The notes beneath the pieces were generated by a model. That model searched no databases. It was not told the DNA's origin and was given only the letters and a program-made list of their open reading frames with translations. Shown piece by piece: positions 34,880 through 43,839 of a DNA stretch of 64,000 nucleotides. Source of the stretch: Ampelomyces quisqualis. Taxonomy: Eukaryota > Ascomycota > Dothideomycetes > Pleosporales > Phaeosphaeriaceae. The DNA lies in the NCBI GenBank assembly GCA_018398575.1, contig JAGTXZ010000008.1, forward strand, positions 2,108,001-2,172,000, given 5' to 3'. Positions within the stretch are counted from its first letter, which is position 1. Every line of letters begins with the position of its first letter. Both the position numbers and the translations under genes were made by a program.

Positions 34880-35924
34880 ACCTACCTGCTAAAAAGACAG
34901 CTATTATCTTAGCTATAACAAGAGACTTTAGATCTATATATTATAAGGCGTTAGCTTTTTACACAGGCATATTGCTTTATACCTTAGCTTTTCTAAACGC
35001 TAAGTTACTTACTCTTTAGCTAACCCTCTTACTCTAAGAAAGAAGAGTAGTAGACTTCTACTACTTACAGTAGAGTAGGTAGAGGAGTTAATTCTGTTTG
35101 TAAGGCAAAGCTAAGTAACTAGGCAGATGTTATATAAGGCGTTAGCAGAACGCTTTTAAAAGAGCTAAGGCTAGATCTATTCTAAATAGAGTATTAGATA
35201 TACCTTAAGATTAAAGAGATACATACGCAGAATTGCCCTAGCCAAGCCTTTTCTCTCTAAAGCTAATATTAAGAAGCGCCTAGAATAAGCAAAGAAGTAT
35301 ATTAGCTAGAGTTAAGAGTAATAAGAGAAGATACTTTAGAGTAATAAGACTTAAGTTACAAGTAGTAGGCACAAAAGAACGTAGGTAACGCGCCTACCTA
35401 GAGAAAGCTTAGATAACACATGCCTAGTTAACAAAGTAAGAAAGAAGAGAGAGTAGATATTCTAGAGCTGCTTTAATAGTAGTAAGAAAGGTCTATCTCT
35501 CTTTTAGAAGAAGGAGTAGGAGTCTATTAACAAGATCTTATACTGTAAGAGGATTGTTCCTGTTATTAATAGATAGATAAGGATAAGGCTAGAACTAGTT
35601 TTTATGTAGGATAGAGCATTATCTTATTTAGCTAAAGATACCCTTACAGATATAGCTAAACAGGAAGTTTATTCTATCTTCTGGCTACCTTTTTTACCTA
35701 ATTTTAATTCTATTAAGGCAGTGTAGAATTAGATAAAAGACTTTATTAAAAAACACTACCCTAATCTACTTGCTGGCAAGCAACGTACATATAATTAACT
35801 TTAGGCTGTTGTAAAAGAAGCTTAGGAATCTATTACACTAGAATACCTTAATTAGCTAATAGATAGTATAAAGGAGAGGTGTAAGGCTGTAATTGCAGCC
35901 AAGGGCTATTATACAAAGTAGTGA
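34880..35924 (+). pseudogene. Tc1/mariner-type DDE transposase relic at the island border
   Basis: The plus strand reads a Tc1-like transposase of about 340 residues through RIP stops. SLKANIKKRLE-stop-AKKYIS lies at about 35,258-35,310, then TQVTSSRHKRTQVTRLPRE in place of 'TWVTsgrHtRtWVTRl.gE'. FM-stop-DRALSYLAKDTLTDIAK is at about 35,600-35,660, matching 'FMQDgA..HaA'. WLPFLPNFNSIKAV-stop-N is at about 35,685-35,730, matching 'wPpfSPDlNPIE.vWN'. The end is AVIAAKGYYTK-stop-stop at 35,890-35,924, matching 'AVI.A.GghTKw'. RIP damage declines toward the 3' end, where the island starts. Terminal inverted repeats were not identified. Confidence 0.8.
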
Positions 35925-36499
35925 ATAATAAAATACAGCTTCTATCTAATCTGCGTTGTGCCGAAAACCAATTTCCGGGCCCCACACCACCCCTACCGGT
36001 ACAATACTTTTGCTCTGTACCACAGTAAGATCTACATGTGGGATCCCTAAACTAATGTAACTACTGTACAAAAAGACTAGGTAGCGCTATTTGGCAGTCT
36101 CAAAACACGAAATTTCACGTTGTAGAGGGTACAATTTACGCGTTTATTGTGGGTGCCCTGCCCAAGTTTCATTTGGCTCGGTAATCTCGTTTGGCATGGG
36201 AGAGCTTAAGGAGAAGAATATGGGCACCGTCGGACGTATCTTCGTGTCACATGCTAGAGCGTGCCACGAAGCTTTCGAGCCGTATCGAGTCCTCCGGCTG
36301 GAACCTTGCAGTGCGGCCGGACATGGTGAGCTTGGGACGGGATGATGAGCGCCCTCCAAGGAAGCCAAGGGGGGACCCTCGCATAAGCTTCGTGCTCAGA
36401 CTTCAGTGCTACCTCCGCCTTGTCCTCCGCCTCGGCCTCCTCCTCCTCCTCCTCCGCCTCCGCCCTCTCCCGCTGTCGTCGTCGTGCCGTCTTTGCGAG
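35925..36499. promoter_or_regulatory. AT/GC boundary and upstream region of the GT34 gene
   Basis: Base composition changes abruptly near 35,945-35,960. From there the DNA is GC-balanced and keeps CpA and TpG. The last 100 bp before the start codon include a long pyrimidine tract (about 36,415-36,480, repeated CTC/CCG triplets), common in promoters and 5' leaders of filamentous fungi. No clear TATA box is seen. Only about 575 bp separate the transposase stop from the GT34 start. Confidence 0.5.
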
Positions 36500-37711
36500 A
36501 TGCTGCCATCACTGCCCAACATGGCCAACATGCAGGCCCTTCAGATGCTGCCCCGAAGGTACGTGCCGTGCCTTCCACGGCCCCGTTGCAAGCCTCAAGG
36601 GCGCGACAGCCGGCTGACTCGACCACGCGCGCAGAGGCGTCATCCTGGCCGTCTCCACCGTCACTGTCTTCATCGTGCTCTTCCAATTCTACGGCGACGT
36701 GCGCGTCGAGTACTACCGGAACTACGCGCCTGGCGAGGCCATGGCCCCCGTGGCCACAAACAACGACTCCCCGCAGCCGGCCTACTTCAAGGCCCAGCCT
36801 GAGTGGGACTGGACCATGCCCAAATATGCGCAGAGCATGAGCGGCTATGCGCGGACACCGCGGAACAGGGACATTGTCGTGCTCACCGCCAGCGACGGCG
36901 GCGGCCACAACAGCGCCATCCCCAACGTCCTCGAGCGCGTCCTCGACGACCGCCAGAAATACTGCGCACGCCACGGCTACACCAACCTCTGGCTCAACAC
37001 CAGCCGCTACGACATTGGCGATGCACACAGGGTATGTTTTGACCACGTCCCACACGATCAGACACTGACACAGGCCCGCCCCTCTTGCAGACATGGTCCA
37101 AAATCCCTGCCGTCGCCGAAGCATTCTACCTCCACCCCAATGCCGAATGGGTCTGGCTCATCGACACCGACATCATCATCATGACGCCAGACTACGACCT
37201 TGTCAAACAGCTCCTCTCCCCCGAAGCCCTGCAAGCCGACCTCCTGCGCGGCGCCCCCATTCTCGACGGCCCACTCGCCAAAAACCCCACCTACATCAGC
37301 ACCCCCAACGACTTCCGCGTCGAAGAAATCGACATCCTCATCACCCAGGACCACCAGTCCGTCAACACGGGCAGCACCTTCTTCCGCCGCTCCGCCTTCA
37401 CCCGCTGGACCCTCGAGATGATGACAGACTACACCATGCTCATGGGCCAGGAACACCAAGGCGCGGAACAAGATGCCCTGAAGCACCTCATGCTCGAACA
37501 CAGACTTGTCCGCGACCACGTGGGCATATACCCGCAGCGAAAATTCAACGCATACGTCCAGGGCGATGATAACATGGGCTACCGCGACGGGGATTTGCTC
37601 GTCCATTTCGCCGGCTGTTGGGTGGGCGGCAAGTGTCAGGAGTGGTTTGAAGAGTTTTGGGGGAAAAAAGGCCATAAGGATGTTTGGAAGCCTGCGTCTG
37701 GGAATGCCTGA
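36500..37711 (+). CDS. GT34 family alpha-mannosyltransferase (MNN10/GMA12 type)
   Basis: A type II Golgi membrane glycosyltransferase that adds hexose, probably mannose from GDP-mannose, to growing N-glycan or cell-wall mannan chains. Exons 36,500-36,558, 36,635-37,031 and 37,091-37,711 give 358 residues. Intron 1 (GTACGT...CTGAC...CAG, 76 nt) removes an in-frame TGA; intron 2 (GTATGT...CAG, 59 nt) is phase 0. Residues 1-20 are a short cytosolic tail and about 21-38 (GVILAVSTVTVFIVLFQF) a signal anchor. The lumenal domain has the metal-binding DxD motif in WVWLIDTDIIIM (Asp177-Asp179) and the GT34 C-terminal block LLVHFAGCW (His324). The length is close to fungal homologues. The ATG at 36,500 was chosen because it gives the cytosolic tail in frame; one at 36,521 is an alternative. 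Whether the acceptor is mannose or galactose cannot be told. It converges with the apple-domain gene. Confidence 0.9.
36559..36634 (+). other. GT34 intron 1
   Basis: GTACGT donor, CTGAC branch sequence at about 36,614-36,618, CAG acceptor at 36,632-36,634. It splits an Arg codon, and its removal joins the short first exon to the membrane anchor. Confidence 0.85.
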
Positions 37712-38099
37712 TTCTGCTACCTACCTTTTTTTTTGCCCATAGGAGCGAAGCGAGCCAACCTTGTTTTCTTATTCCTTTTCTGATGCCACACAATACCCCC
37801 TAATGCACAATACCAATTTTCTCTTCGTTTTGGTTGACTCATGTAGGGCACATTTGGCCCCAAGTACCTGGGCAGCGAGACAGTGCCAAGATGTATGCAT
37901 TTCTACCGGGGTTTTATACATCATGTCATATGGCGACATTAAGGAAGAAAACATCTGCGTCAAAGTTCCACTACTACGGCTACAATGTGCTTTCGAGAAT
38001 TTGGTTCGCATACAATCAAGTAGTAGAACACGGGTCCTGCTGAGGAATGTTGGCGAAAACAATGTCCACCGTCTCCCCCCTTTCCTCCTCTTTAATTAT
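37712..38099. other. Intergenic region between convergent genes
   Basis: 388 bp shared by the 3' ends of the GT34 and apple-domain genes. It contains a T-run (37,726-37,734) and AT-rich stretches suited to 3' processing. No separate gene is supported. Confidence 0.5.
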
Positions 38100-39363
38100 C
38101 TACTCCACCACAAACGACCTACTAACCGTCGCAATCACCGTCACCGTCGCCGTCTTAACCGTACTTGTCGTAGTCGTCACAGTCGTGCTCGCCGGCCCCT
38201 TTGTAATGAAGCAGCTACACGCGCTAGAAATTTCCTTTGGCCCGTTGAGTCCAAGCGAGATGTTGATGCCGCCGGGCAGCGGGAGGTTGACGTCGAGCTG
38301 GCGCTTGCGGACGGGGAGTTCTTTCGGGCAGGCGATGTCGTAGAAGGTGTAGGGGGACATGGGGTTGTAGTTTGTGTTGTCGGCGCTGGGGAGTGGGGGT
38401 TAGTATATCGTTGTCGAGGTCCGAGCAAAGGGTGGGGGGAAAAGGCAGTGACTTACGATGGGACGTCAAACAACATGCAGTTGGCTTCACCATAGCCAAA
38501 GGACAGACATTTGGCGTCGGCTTGGCAGAGCGCTTGGCAGGCCGAGAAGGTGTTCTTGGTTCCCGAGGATTCAAAGTAGTATCCTGGGATGCTCTTCACG
38601 TACGCCACGATGCCGCATGAGGGGGCTGCGGTGGGGGAACTAGGTGGTGGTCAGTCCGTGGTCATAATCAATCTCATGAGCTTGAACGTACGGCGAGGGT
38701 AAGGTAACAACGGTCGGTGATGGAGCAGGAACCAGAGAAGACGGCTTTGGTGAAGAAGATGGCTTTGGTGAAGAAGATGGCTTTGGTGAAGAAGATGGCT
38801 TTGGTGAAGAAGAGGGCTTGGGTGAAGAAGATGGCTTTGGTGAAGAAGATGGCTTTGGTGAAGAAGATGGCTTTGGTGAAGAAGATGGCTTTGGTGAAGG
38901 AGATGGCTTTGGTGAAGAAGATGGCTTGGGTGATGTCCATGGCTATATGCAAGTCAATTGACAGTCCACATTTTCCCCTACGACAAATTATACATACTCT
39001 TGAGCTAGAAGATAGTTTAGGCGTAGATGTGGCAGACGGCTTAGGTGTAGGAGTAGGAGTCGGAATAGATGGAGGCCGCACAGTCGTGGTGACCGTCGTT
39101 GATCCGCTTTTGGTCACCGTGCTAGTAGCGGTGCCAGATCTCAAGATGCTGCTGCAAAACAGCAGAGCCTCCGAAGTGTGACCCTCGAATGCTTCAAGTC
39201 CACAAACGCTGACTGCATGTTACGTCAGTTGCTGAGACAGTATCTGTGACTTCCAAATGATGTCCATTCACTCACCATCGGGATTGCCCCCCTGACGCTT
39301 TCGGAAGACAGCAGCGTCTACGCTGGCTGCAACAGCAGCAGCAAGTACCACAGAGAACTTCAT
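38100..39363 (-). CDS. Secreted apple/PAN-domain protein with PSSSPK repeats
   Basis: Five exons on the minus strand (39,363-39,276; 39,212-38,998; 38,942-38,692; 38,639-38,457; 38,385-38,100) encode 340 residues. All four introns (52-71 nt) have GT-AG borders and CTGAC/TTGAC/CTAAC branch sequences, and the phases agree. Residues 1-17 are a signal peptide (MKFSVVLAAAVAASVDA), followed by a Kex2-like site FRKRQ (20-24). Residues 30-54 form a short Cys module (C33, C49). Next come Thr/Pro-rich linkers, then about ten PSSSPK hexapeptides. The apple/PAN domain (193-265) has six Cys: 193, 219, 223, 229, 239, 265. A second KR site (VRKRQ, 271-275) and a Thr/Val-rich tail follow. Apple domains bind carbohydrate or protein, so a surface or extracellular adhesive role is likely. 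No GPI signal is evident. No catalytic domain is seen. An effector role is possible but unproven. Confidence 0.85.
38743..38940 (-). repeat. 18-bp in-frame tandem repeat (PSSSPK)
   Basis: Ten near-identical 18-bp units GGCTTTGGTGAAGAAGAT from 38,743 to 38,922, plus a degenerate eleventh (38,923-38,940), lie in exon 3 of the apple-domain gene. On the coding strand each gives Pro-Ser-Ser-Ser-Pro-Lys. The repeat length is a multiple of three, so gain or loss of units keeps the frame. One unit has Pro for Ser, and a few have silent changes. Confidence 0.95.
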
Positions 39364-39480
39364 GTCGTCGGTAGCTGATCCTTGTCTGTTGGTAGATCTG
39401 ATCGTTACAAGCACACAAATACCGAAGTCAGGGTTGAACTGTACTTGCACACTGCGAAGGGTCCCTACTTATAGGACCAT
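39364..39480 (-). promoter_or_regulatory. Promoter region of the apple-domain gene
   Basis: On the minus strand a TATAAGTAG motif lies at about 39,466-39,474, about 105 bp upstream of the start codon at 39,363. It is a plausible TATA box. No other element is recognised. Confidence 0.4.
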
Positions 39481-40189
39481 CAAGAAGTATTCTGCGTCGT
39501 CATATCGTTGAGCAGAATTAGCAAAAGTACTGCGCAGTCTCGTCTGGTTCATTTGTGAATATATGAGAGTGGACGCTTCTGGCGTCGGTGGCCTGGAGAA
39601 GACGATGTAGGGATCCAGAGCGTGTAGCTTTAGTAAATTAACCCCATCTCACTCCGCCGCTAGATGGTGTAGAGTGTGTCCGTTCGGTTAAGCCCACGGT
39701 TGGAGATCACATTCAGCTCCCAGGCCCATGGTCAAGACCGCAGAAGTTGAATTTGCCGTCTAGTAGATATTGGAAATAGTATTGAAAGTTCATATGGATG
39801 AGATGCACTCAAAGTGCTTTTGGCTAGGATGCATGCTGTAAGGGTCATTTTATCCCGGTCTGGGTGCCGGCAAAAACCATATGATGCAGACCTACCACCT
39901 TTAAATAGCCACAAACTCCATGTACCACAGGTACCACCAGCGCTAAACATTCTTCCTGTTACTGCTAGAGGATAGATGATTTGATGTATGCTCGACTGTG
40001 TAGCGACACCAGGTGTACCTGTTCCAGTCGAGTGGTTACATCTGAAGAGGCTGCGCAGAAGTCCGGTCCAGGCTCGTCCAGAGCGCGCACTCGATTTCAG
40101 GTGTTGGCTACACGTGCTCGTGTATGCAAAAGAGTGTGAGTACGGGAATAGATTTCAGACTCAGGCTGTGCACCATCATCATGTGCAGA
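39481..40189. other. GC-balanced intergenic DNA, no gene recognised
   Basis: Several short open stretches exist on both strands, but none has recognisable domains, plausible intron structure or matching neighbours. Confidence 0.4.
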
Positions 40190-41110
40190 CTATACCCTCC
40201 TGATGGAAAAGTAAATGCACCTGGAGTCGTCCCCGAGGAAGTGGCCGTTTTTTCCCTTGAGGCGTGCCTCAACCCTGAATGTCAGACCAAGATCGTCTCC
40301 AATATTTTCCCACAACTCTTTGAACTCTCCGTGTTGGGACGGAACATAGTACCCGTTGCCAATGTTTTCTCGTAAGCTTCACCAGCTCCCATCTGGCGAC
40401 CAAGGATCATTGAGCCTGCTTGGGACCGTAGCAACAAGGCTACGCATTTGGAGACTACCTTCTGCTGGTGCAGAACTCATAGGTGGAAACATGAGCCAGT
40501 GTATATCACGTCGACCTGTCCTCGGAGATCATCCAAGGGCCAGGAGGGTTCAAAAAGGTCGGCCACTAAGAACATGCTTCGAAGCTTGACGCGATCTTTA
40601 AAAAGCTTGTATCCTAACTCGATGAAATGATGCTGAGGATCACATCCGTGCATGTTTTCAGATGGAGCTCTTTCATGAGCTAGGTGGCGAATAGTCTGAC
40701 ACCAAAATAGCATGCCATGTCTAGCAGCTTCTGGCCGCCACGTAGGCTTTTGACAACCTAATTGTACTCACTACACTCATCGAGACCAGCTTCGAGAAAT
40801 CTGAAATGGCCAATGCAAGGAAATTGAAAGACCCTCCGGGCTTCGTTGCGAAGGTTCACGACGAGGTTAATAACGTTGCCCAGTTGAACGCCGCTGTAGC
40901 TTTCCAAGAGTCGCCTTGTCGATTACGGTGTGTGTTCTTCAGAGGGTGATTCGTCGAACTATGCGACATCTTCTTCCGGTAGATCCGCGGGACGTAAATA
41001 TGGCAAAATGCTGGTTTTGTTATGAGCTGGTAAAAAGTCGAGCGTTTGTGGTGAAAGGGTGATGGTCCCCTCGAAGTGGGGAACAGCCCTAGAAATGACG
41101 TCGTCGTCCA
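40190..41110 (-). pseudogene. SAM-dependent methyltransferase pseudogene
   Basis: Conceptual reading of the minus strand gives a fungal class I methyltransferase in family order. LSPQTLDFL and LPEEDVA (about 41,070-40,960) are followed by LRNEARRVFQFPCIGHFRFL (about 40,858-40,799), then motif I, LLDMACYFG (about 40,727-40,701), where LDvGCcfG is expected. RHLAHERAPSENMHGCD, IELGYKLFKDR, FLVADLFEP and VDVIYTGSCFHL (to 40,480) follow, then GSMILGRQMG, and finally YYVPSQHGEFKELWENIG to a stop at 40,190-40,192. Lesions are an in-frame TAG at 40,758-40,760, a frameshift near 40,700-40,708, a TGA at 40,477-40,479, and a frameshift in the run at 40,364-40,367. The N-terminal join near 40,960-40,890 is also out of frame, though an intron may lie there. 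Related enzymes methylate secondary metabolites. It lies near an intact MFS gene. Confidence 0.85.
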
Positions 41111-43832
41111 CGGCTTCCCCACCGTTACTCCAATCATCCGTACCATATCTCTCCTTTCCGTTGTCTCTCTGTCGTGAAAGTTCGGATGCGACACGCGTGA
41201 CCCTCGGGATCAATCGGCCCTTTCCAGCATGCACGAGCAAGCTTGGACGTCCTGGACATCACTCCTGGACTGCATGTCGTGTTACTTTGCTGTCGAAAAG
41301 GAGAGCCTTACATCGACACGACACCACGCCAGACGATGTTACCTGGTATCAGTGCGCCGTTTGTGTTCCATCACCGACGGCTTCGGAGGCGGTCATCGAG
41401 TTCTGTGAGTGCAAGCTGCCGAAATCGCGAGCCCAACAAGGTATCAACAGGCTGACTAGTTCACTTATACCTCACCGTGCCTGCAGCATGGTGCCCAAGC
41501 TTGCGTCGCAAATGTTCGTTCGAAGCTCGGGCTTGCTCTTTCATCGCATCTGAGTTGCCCCTTGGCCTGCATCTGAATCCAGCTATTGTGATGACGATGG
41601 CCCGAAAACATGCCTGCGGGGTATGAGTCGGATGTATCAGCTGTCTTTCAACATCGAAGCGTACAAAGGTCGTGCTAGTGTCTCACTCGGCAGCTTTTAC
41701 CAATCGTCCCCTGCTTCGACCGGCCAGTACACTTTTTTTTCTCCGTGTTCTTTCAACATTGCCCACGGAGTCTATTGTCCGGACTTCAGCAATAGAAAAG
41801 CACGAAAAACTCGACATCTAAGACGACCTCTGCCTGCAGGTTGCTACTCGGGGTTGAGGGATTTACTGTGCCCGGTGCGCCCGTCCCAGACATGGTTGTG
41901 AGGGTAAGGAGATGAGCTTCGAAACGATCGACCTGATTCAAGCAAAGCTTGATAGTGATTGTTACCATCGCTCGAATTGATCTTGGTCTGGTTGCTCTGG
42001 TTACATGGACCTAATGTGGAATGTGGATTGCGCGACTCTCAGCGTCACATTCCAGCAACATAACTCCATCCTTAGCTCGGTTCCTCCTGCTATACTTCCT
42101 AAAACCCGGTTTGAGGGGTTTCTGTACATTGTTCAAGTCTTTGTTTGTTTGCATTTGGAGTCTTGAAGCTCTGGACATATTAAATTGAATGTCCAAAAAT
42201 ACTTCTGTCTAGGTGGTATGGTCTTAGCAGATCCGGAGCCAGTTTACCTTCACACTTTCAGGAATCTCCCACAGGAACACTTGTAATCTTTGGTAAGTGA
42301 CCGGCTCTGAAGAACATGTTCTGAGCAACATTCAGTAACCCTTTCCGCCAATCAGCGTCTGGGATGCCGCATGATAACAATCCATATTTATGCGCTTGAT
42401 CGTGCCTGCGACAAATTTTTCCAGCCCACGCATGGCTAGGAGACCAGGAGAATGCTTGCCACTGCAGGAAATTATTTCCTGTTCGGGATATCCTGCAGGG
42501 TCATGTACCACGATTTTGAACCTTCACTTGTGGGCTTCGAAAGCCAATACACTACTAGTCCAATAGAAAAGGCTCCAGCTCAATATCCATCACAAGTTCA
42601 CAACATGCCCAGCTTTATCTCTGTCTCCACCCACGCGGCTTCTACCCGACTTTCCGGCCGTGGGGGTCTGTCAAGTGTTGGCATAGTACGTTGTCTACGC
42701 AACAGATAGCAGTTTGCACTTCGATCATGCCCTAGCAGTGGACAATGGGAACGGGTAGCACCGCCAGTTTGGCTGCGGTATGACGAACGATCACTTCAAA
42801 CTATCGTCAAGTCGCTCTTGTCAAAGCTTCAAGGTGGGCCAACGTCGGCACTGATGTGAGACTTCGGGGAGGATACATGGGGAAGCCATGTTGCCGTCTC
42901 GAAACTACAAGCTCCTTCAAATATGCCTTGGTTGACGCGCGATGTGAGTTGTACCGTTGATGAGGTCTCATGTGCGGCGTTAAGGCTTTGATTTACATGT
43001 CTCGGGCGCCGGACAGAACCAAATTCCTAGCATGAACTAGACCTCATTGAAACTTATCAAGTGGCGCCAGTCGTACTGATGACTCCTTTAAACGGACTTT
43101 CTCTCAAACTTGACCTCGGCACGGTCCTGTCGTATAATGGGATTCTCGCACGATGTGGATTCTTGTCACGTAATCTCTCGAAATAGTTATTGGAAGCTCA
43201 AGGTCGGGAAGTGCTGTGCTCTGGTGACGTCTGTCGGAGGATACACTGTACCTCCGTAGCACAAAGTTTCTTCTTGCGTTGCACGACGGGAACTGGACAG
43301 ATGACTGGACCCTGCCAATAGCCGCGCATCCATTCACATGACGGCTAAGCGGAATGATGCTTTACTTTCCTTTACTGCGGGGTTCAAAGCGCTCAACTAT
43401 TCAGGAAACTATCCACCGACCTGGCTTCGGCATACATCCGACTTGCCACTATCCATGTCTTGCACCTCCAAGTCACCCAGTCCCCCTTTGAAGAGAAGCG
43501 TCTTGTCCGACACTTCGAGGGAGCATACTGCTTCTTCGGTGCACAAGGCTGTGACAACCGGCCGCTATGATCACTGATCAATCCATCAACTCTTGATGAT
43601 GTCGATCGGGCCGTGAAGGGTCTACATTCCAAATGATCTCCAAAGAATGCAAGCGCACAATAACAGGTACAGCAAGCGGAGTCTTGGGTTCTTTCTGGCC
43701 GCGGATCTTGAAACGACATGGCAGCATCCCACTCTAGTGGGCCGTGATGTGCGGTAATGAGGTCAGTAGCACATACACGCTAATACGAAAGCTTTTGGGT
43801 ATATCTACAACCGCAACACCAGCTACTATGGA
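41111..43832. other. GC-balanced region without recognisable genes
   Basis: About 2.7 kb between the methyltransferase relic and the MFS gene. Open stretches of 60-160 codons occur on both strands. None shows a family motif I can name. A minus-strand stretch at about 42,210-42,550 and another at about 43,150-43,600 read like decayed protein, so further gene relics are possible. The region also holds the MFS promoter. Confidence 0.4.
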
Positions 43833-43839
43833 ATGTTAG
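43828..43839 (+). promoter_or_regulatory. Minimal upstream ORF overlapping the MFS start
   Basis: ATG GAA TGT TAG encodes Met-Glu-Cys-stop. It starts 5 bp before the first in-frame ATG of the MFS gene (43,833) and overlaps it in another frame. If it lies in the leader it could lower initiation at 43,833 and favour the ATGs at 43,872 or 43,887. Confidence 0.4.

Noticed and set aside
36144..37124. Long minus-strand open frames opposite the GT34 gene (e.g. 36,396-37,124) and further plus-strand ones in other frames
   Set aside because: They are shadows of a GC-rich, codon-biased gene. Low-complexity Ala/Gly/Arg composition and the clear GT34 domain with proper introns decide for the plus-strand model.
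38674..39144. Minus-strand frame with repeated FFTKAI hydrophobic hexapeptides
   Set aside because: It arises from reading through the 55-nt intron 38,997-38,943. Splicing puts the 18-bp repeat in the PSSSPK frame, which continues in frame into the apple domain.
38717..39181. Plus-strand frame with VKKMAL repeats
   Set aside because: Antisense reading of the same 18-bp repeat. No start context, domain or intron structure supports it.
41059..41553. 165-codon plus-strand frame as a real gene
   Set aside because: No recognisable domain. Its first part is antisense to the methyltransferase relic and there is no convincing start or intron pattern.
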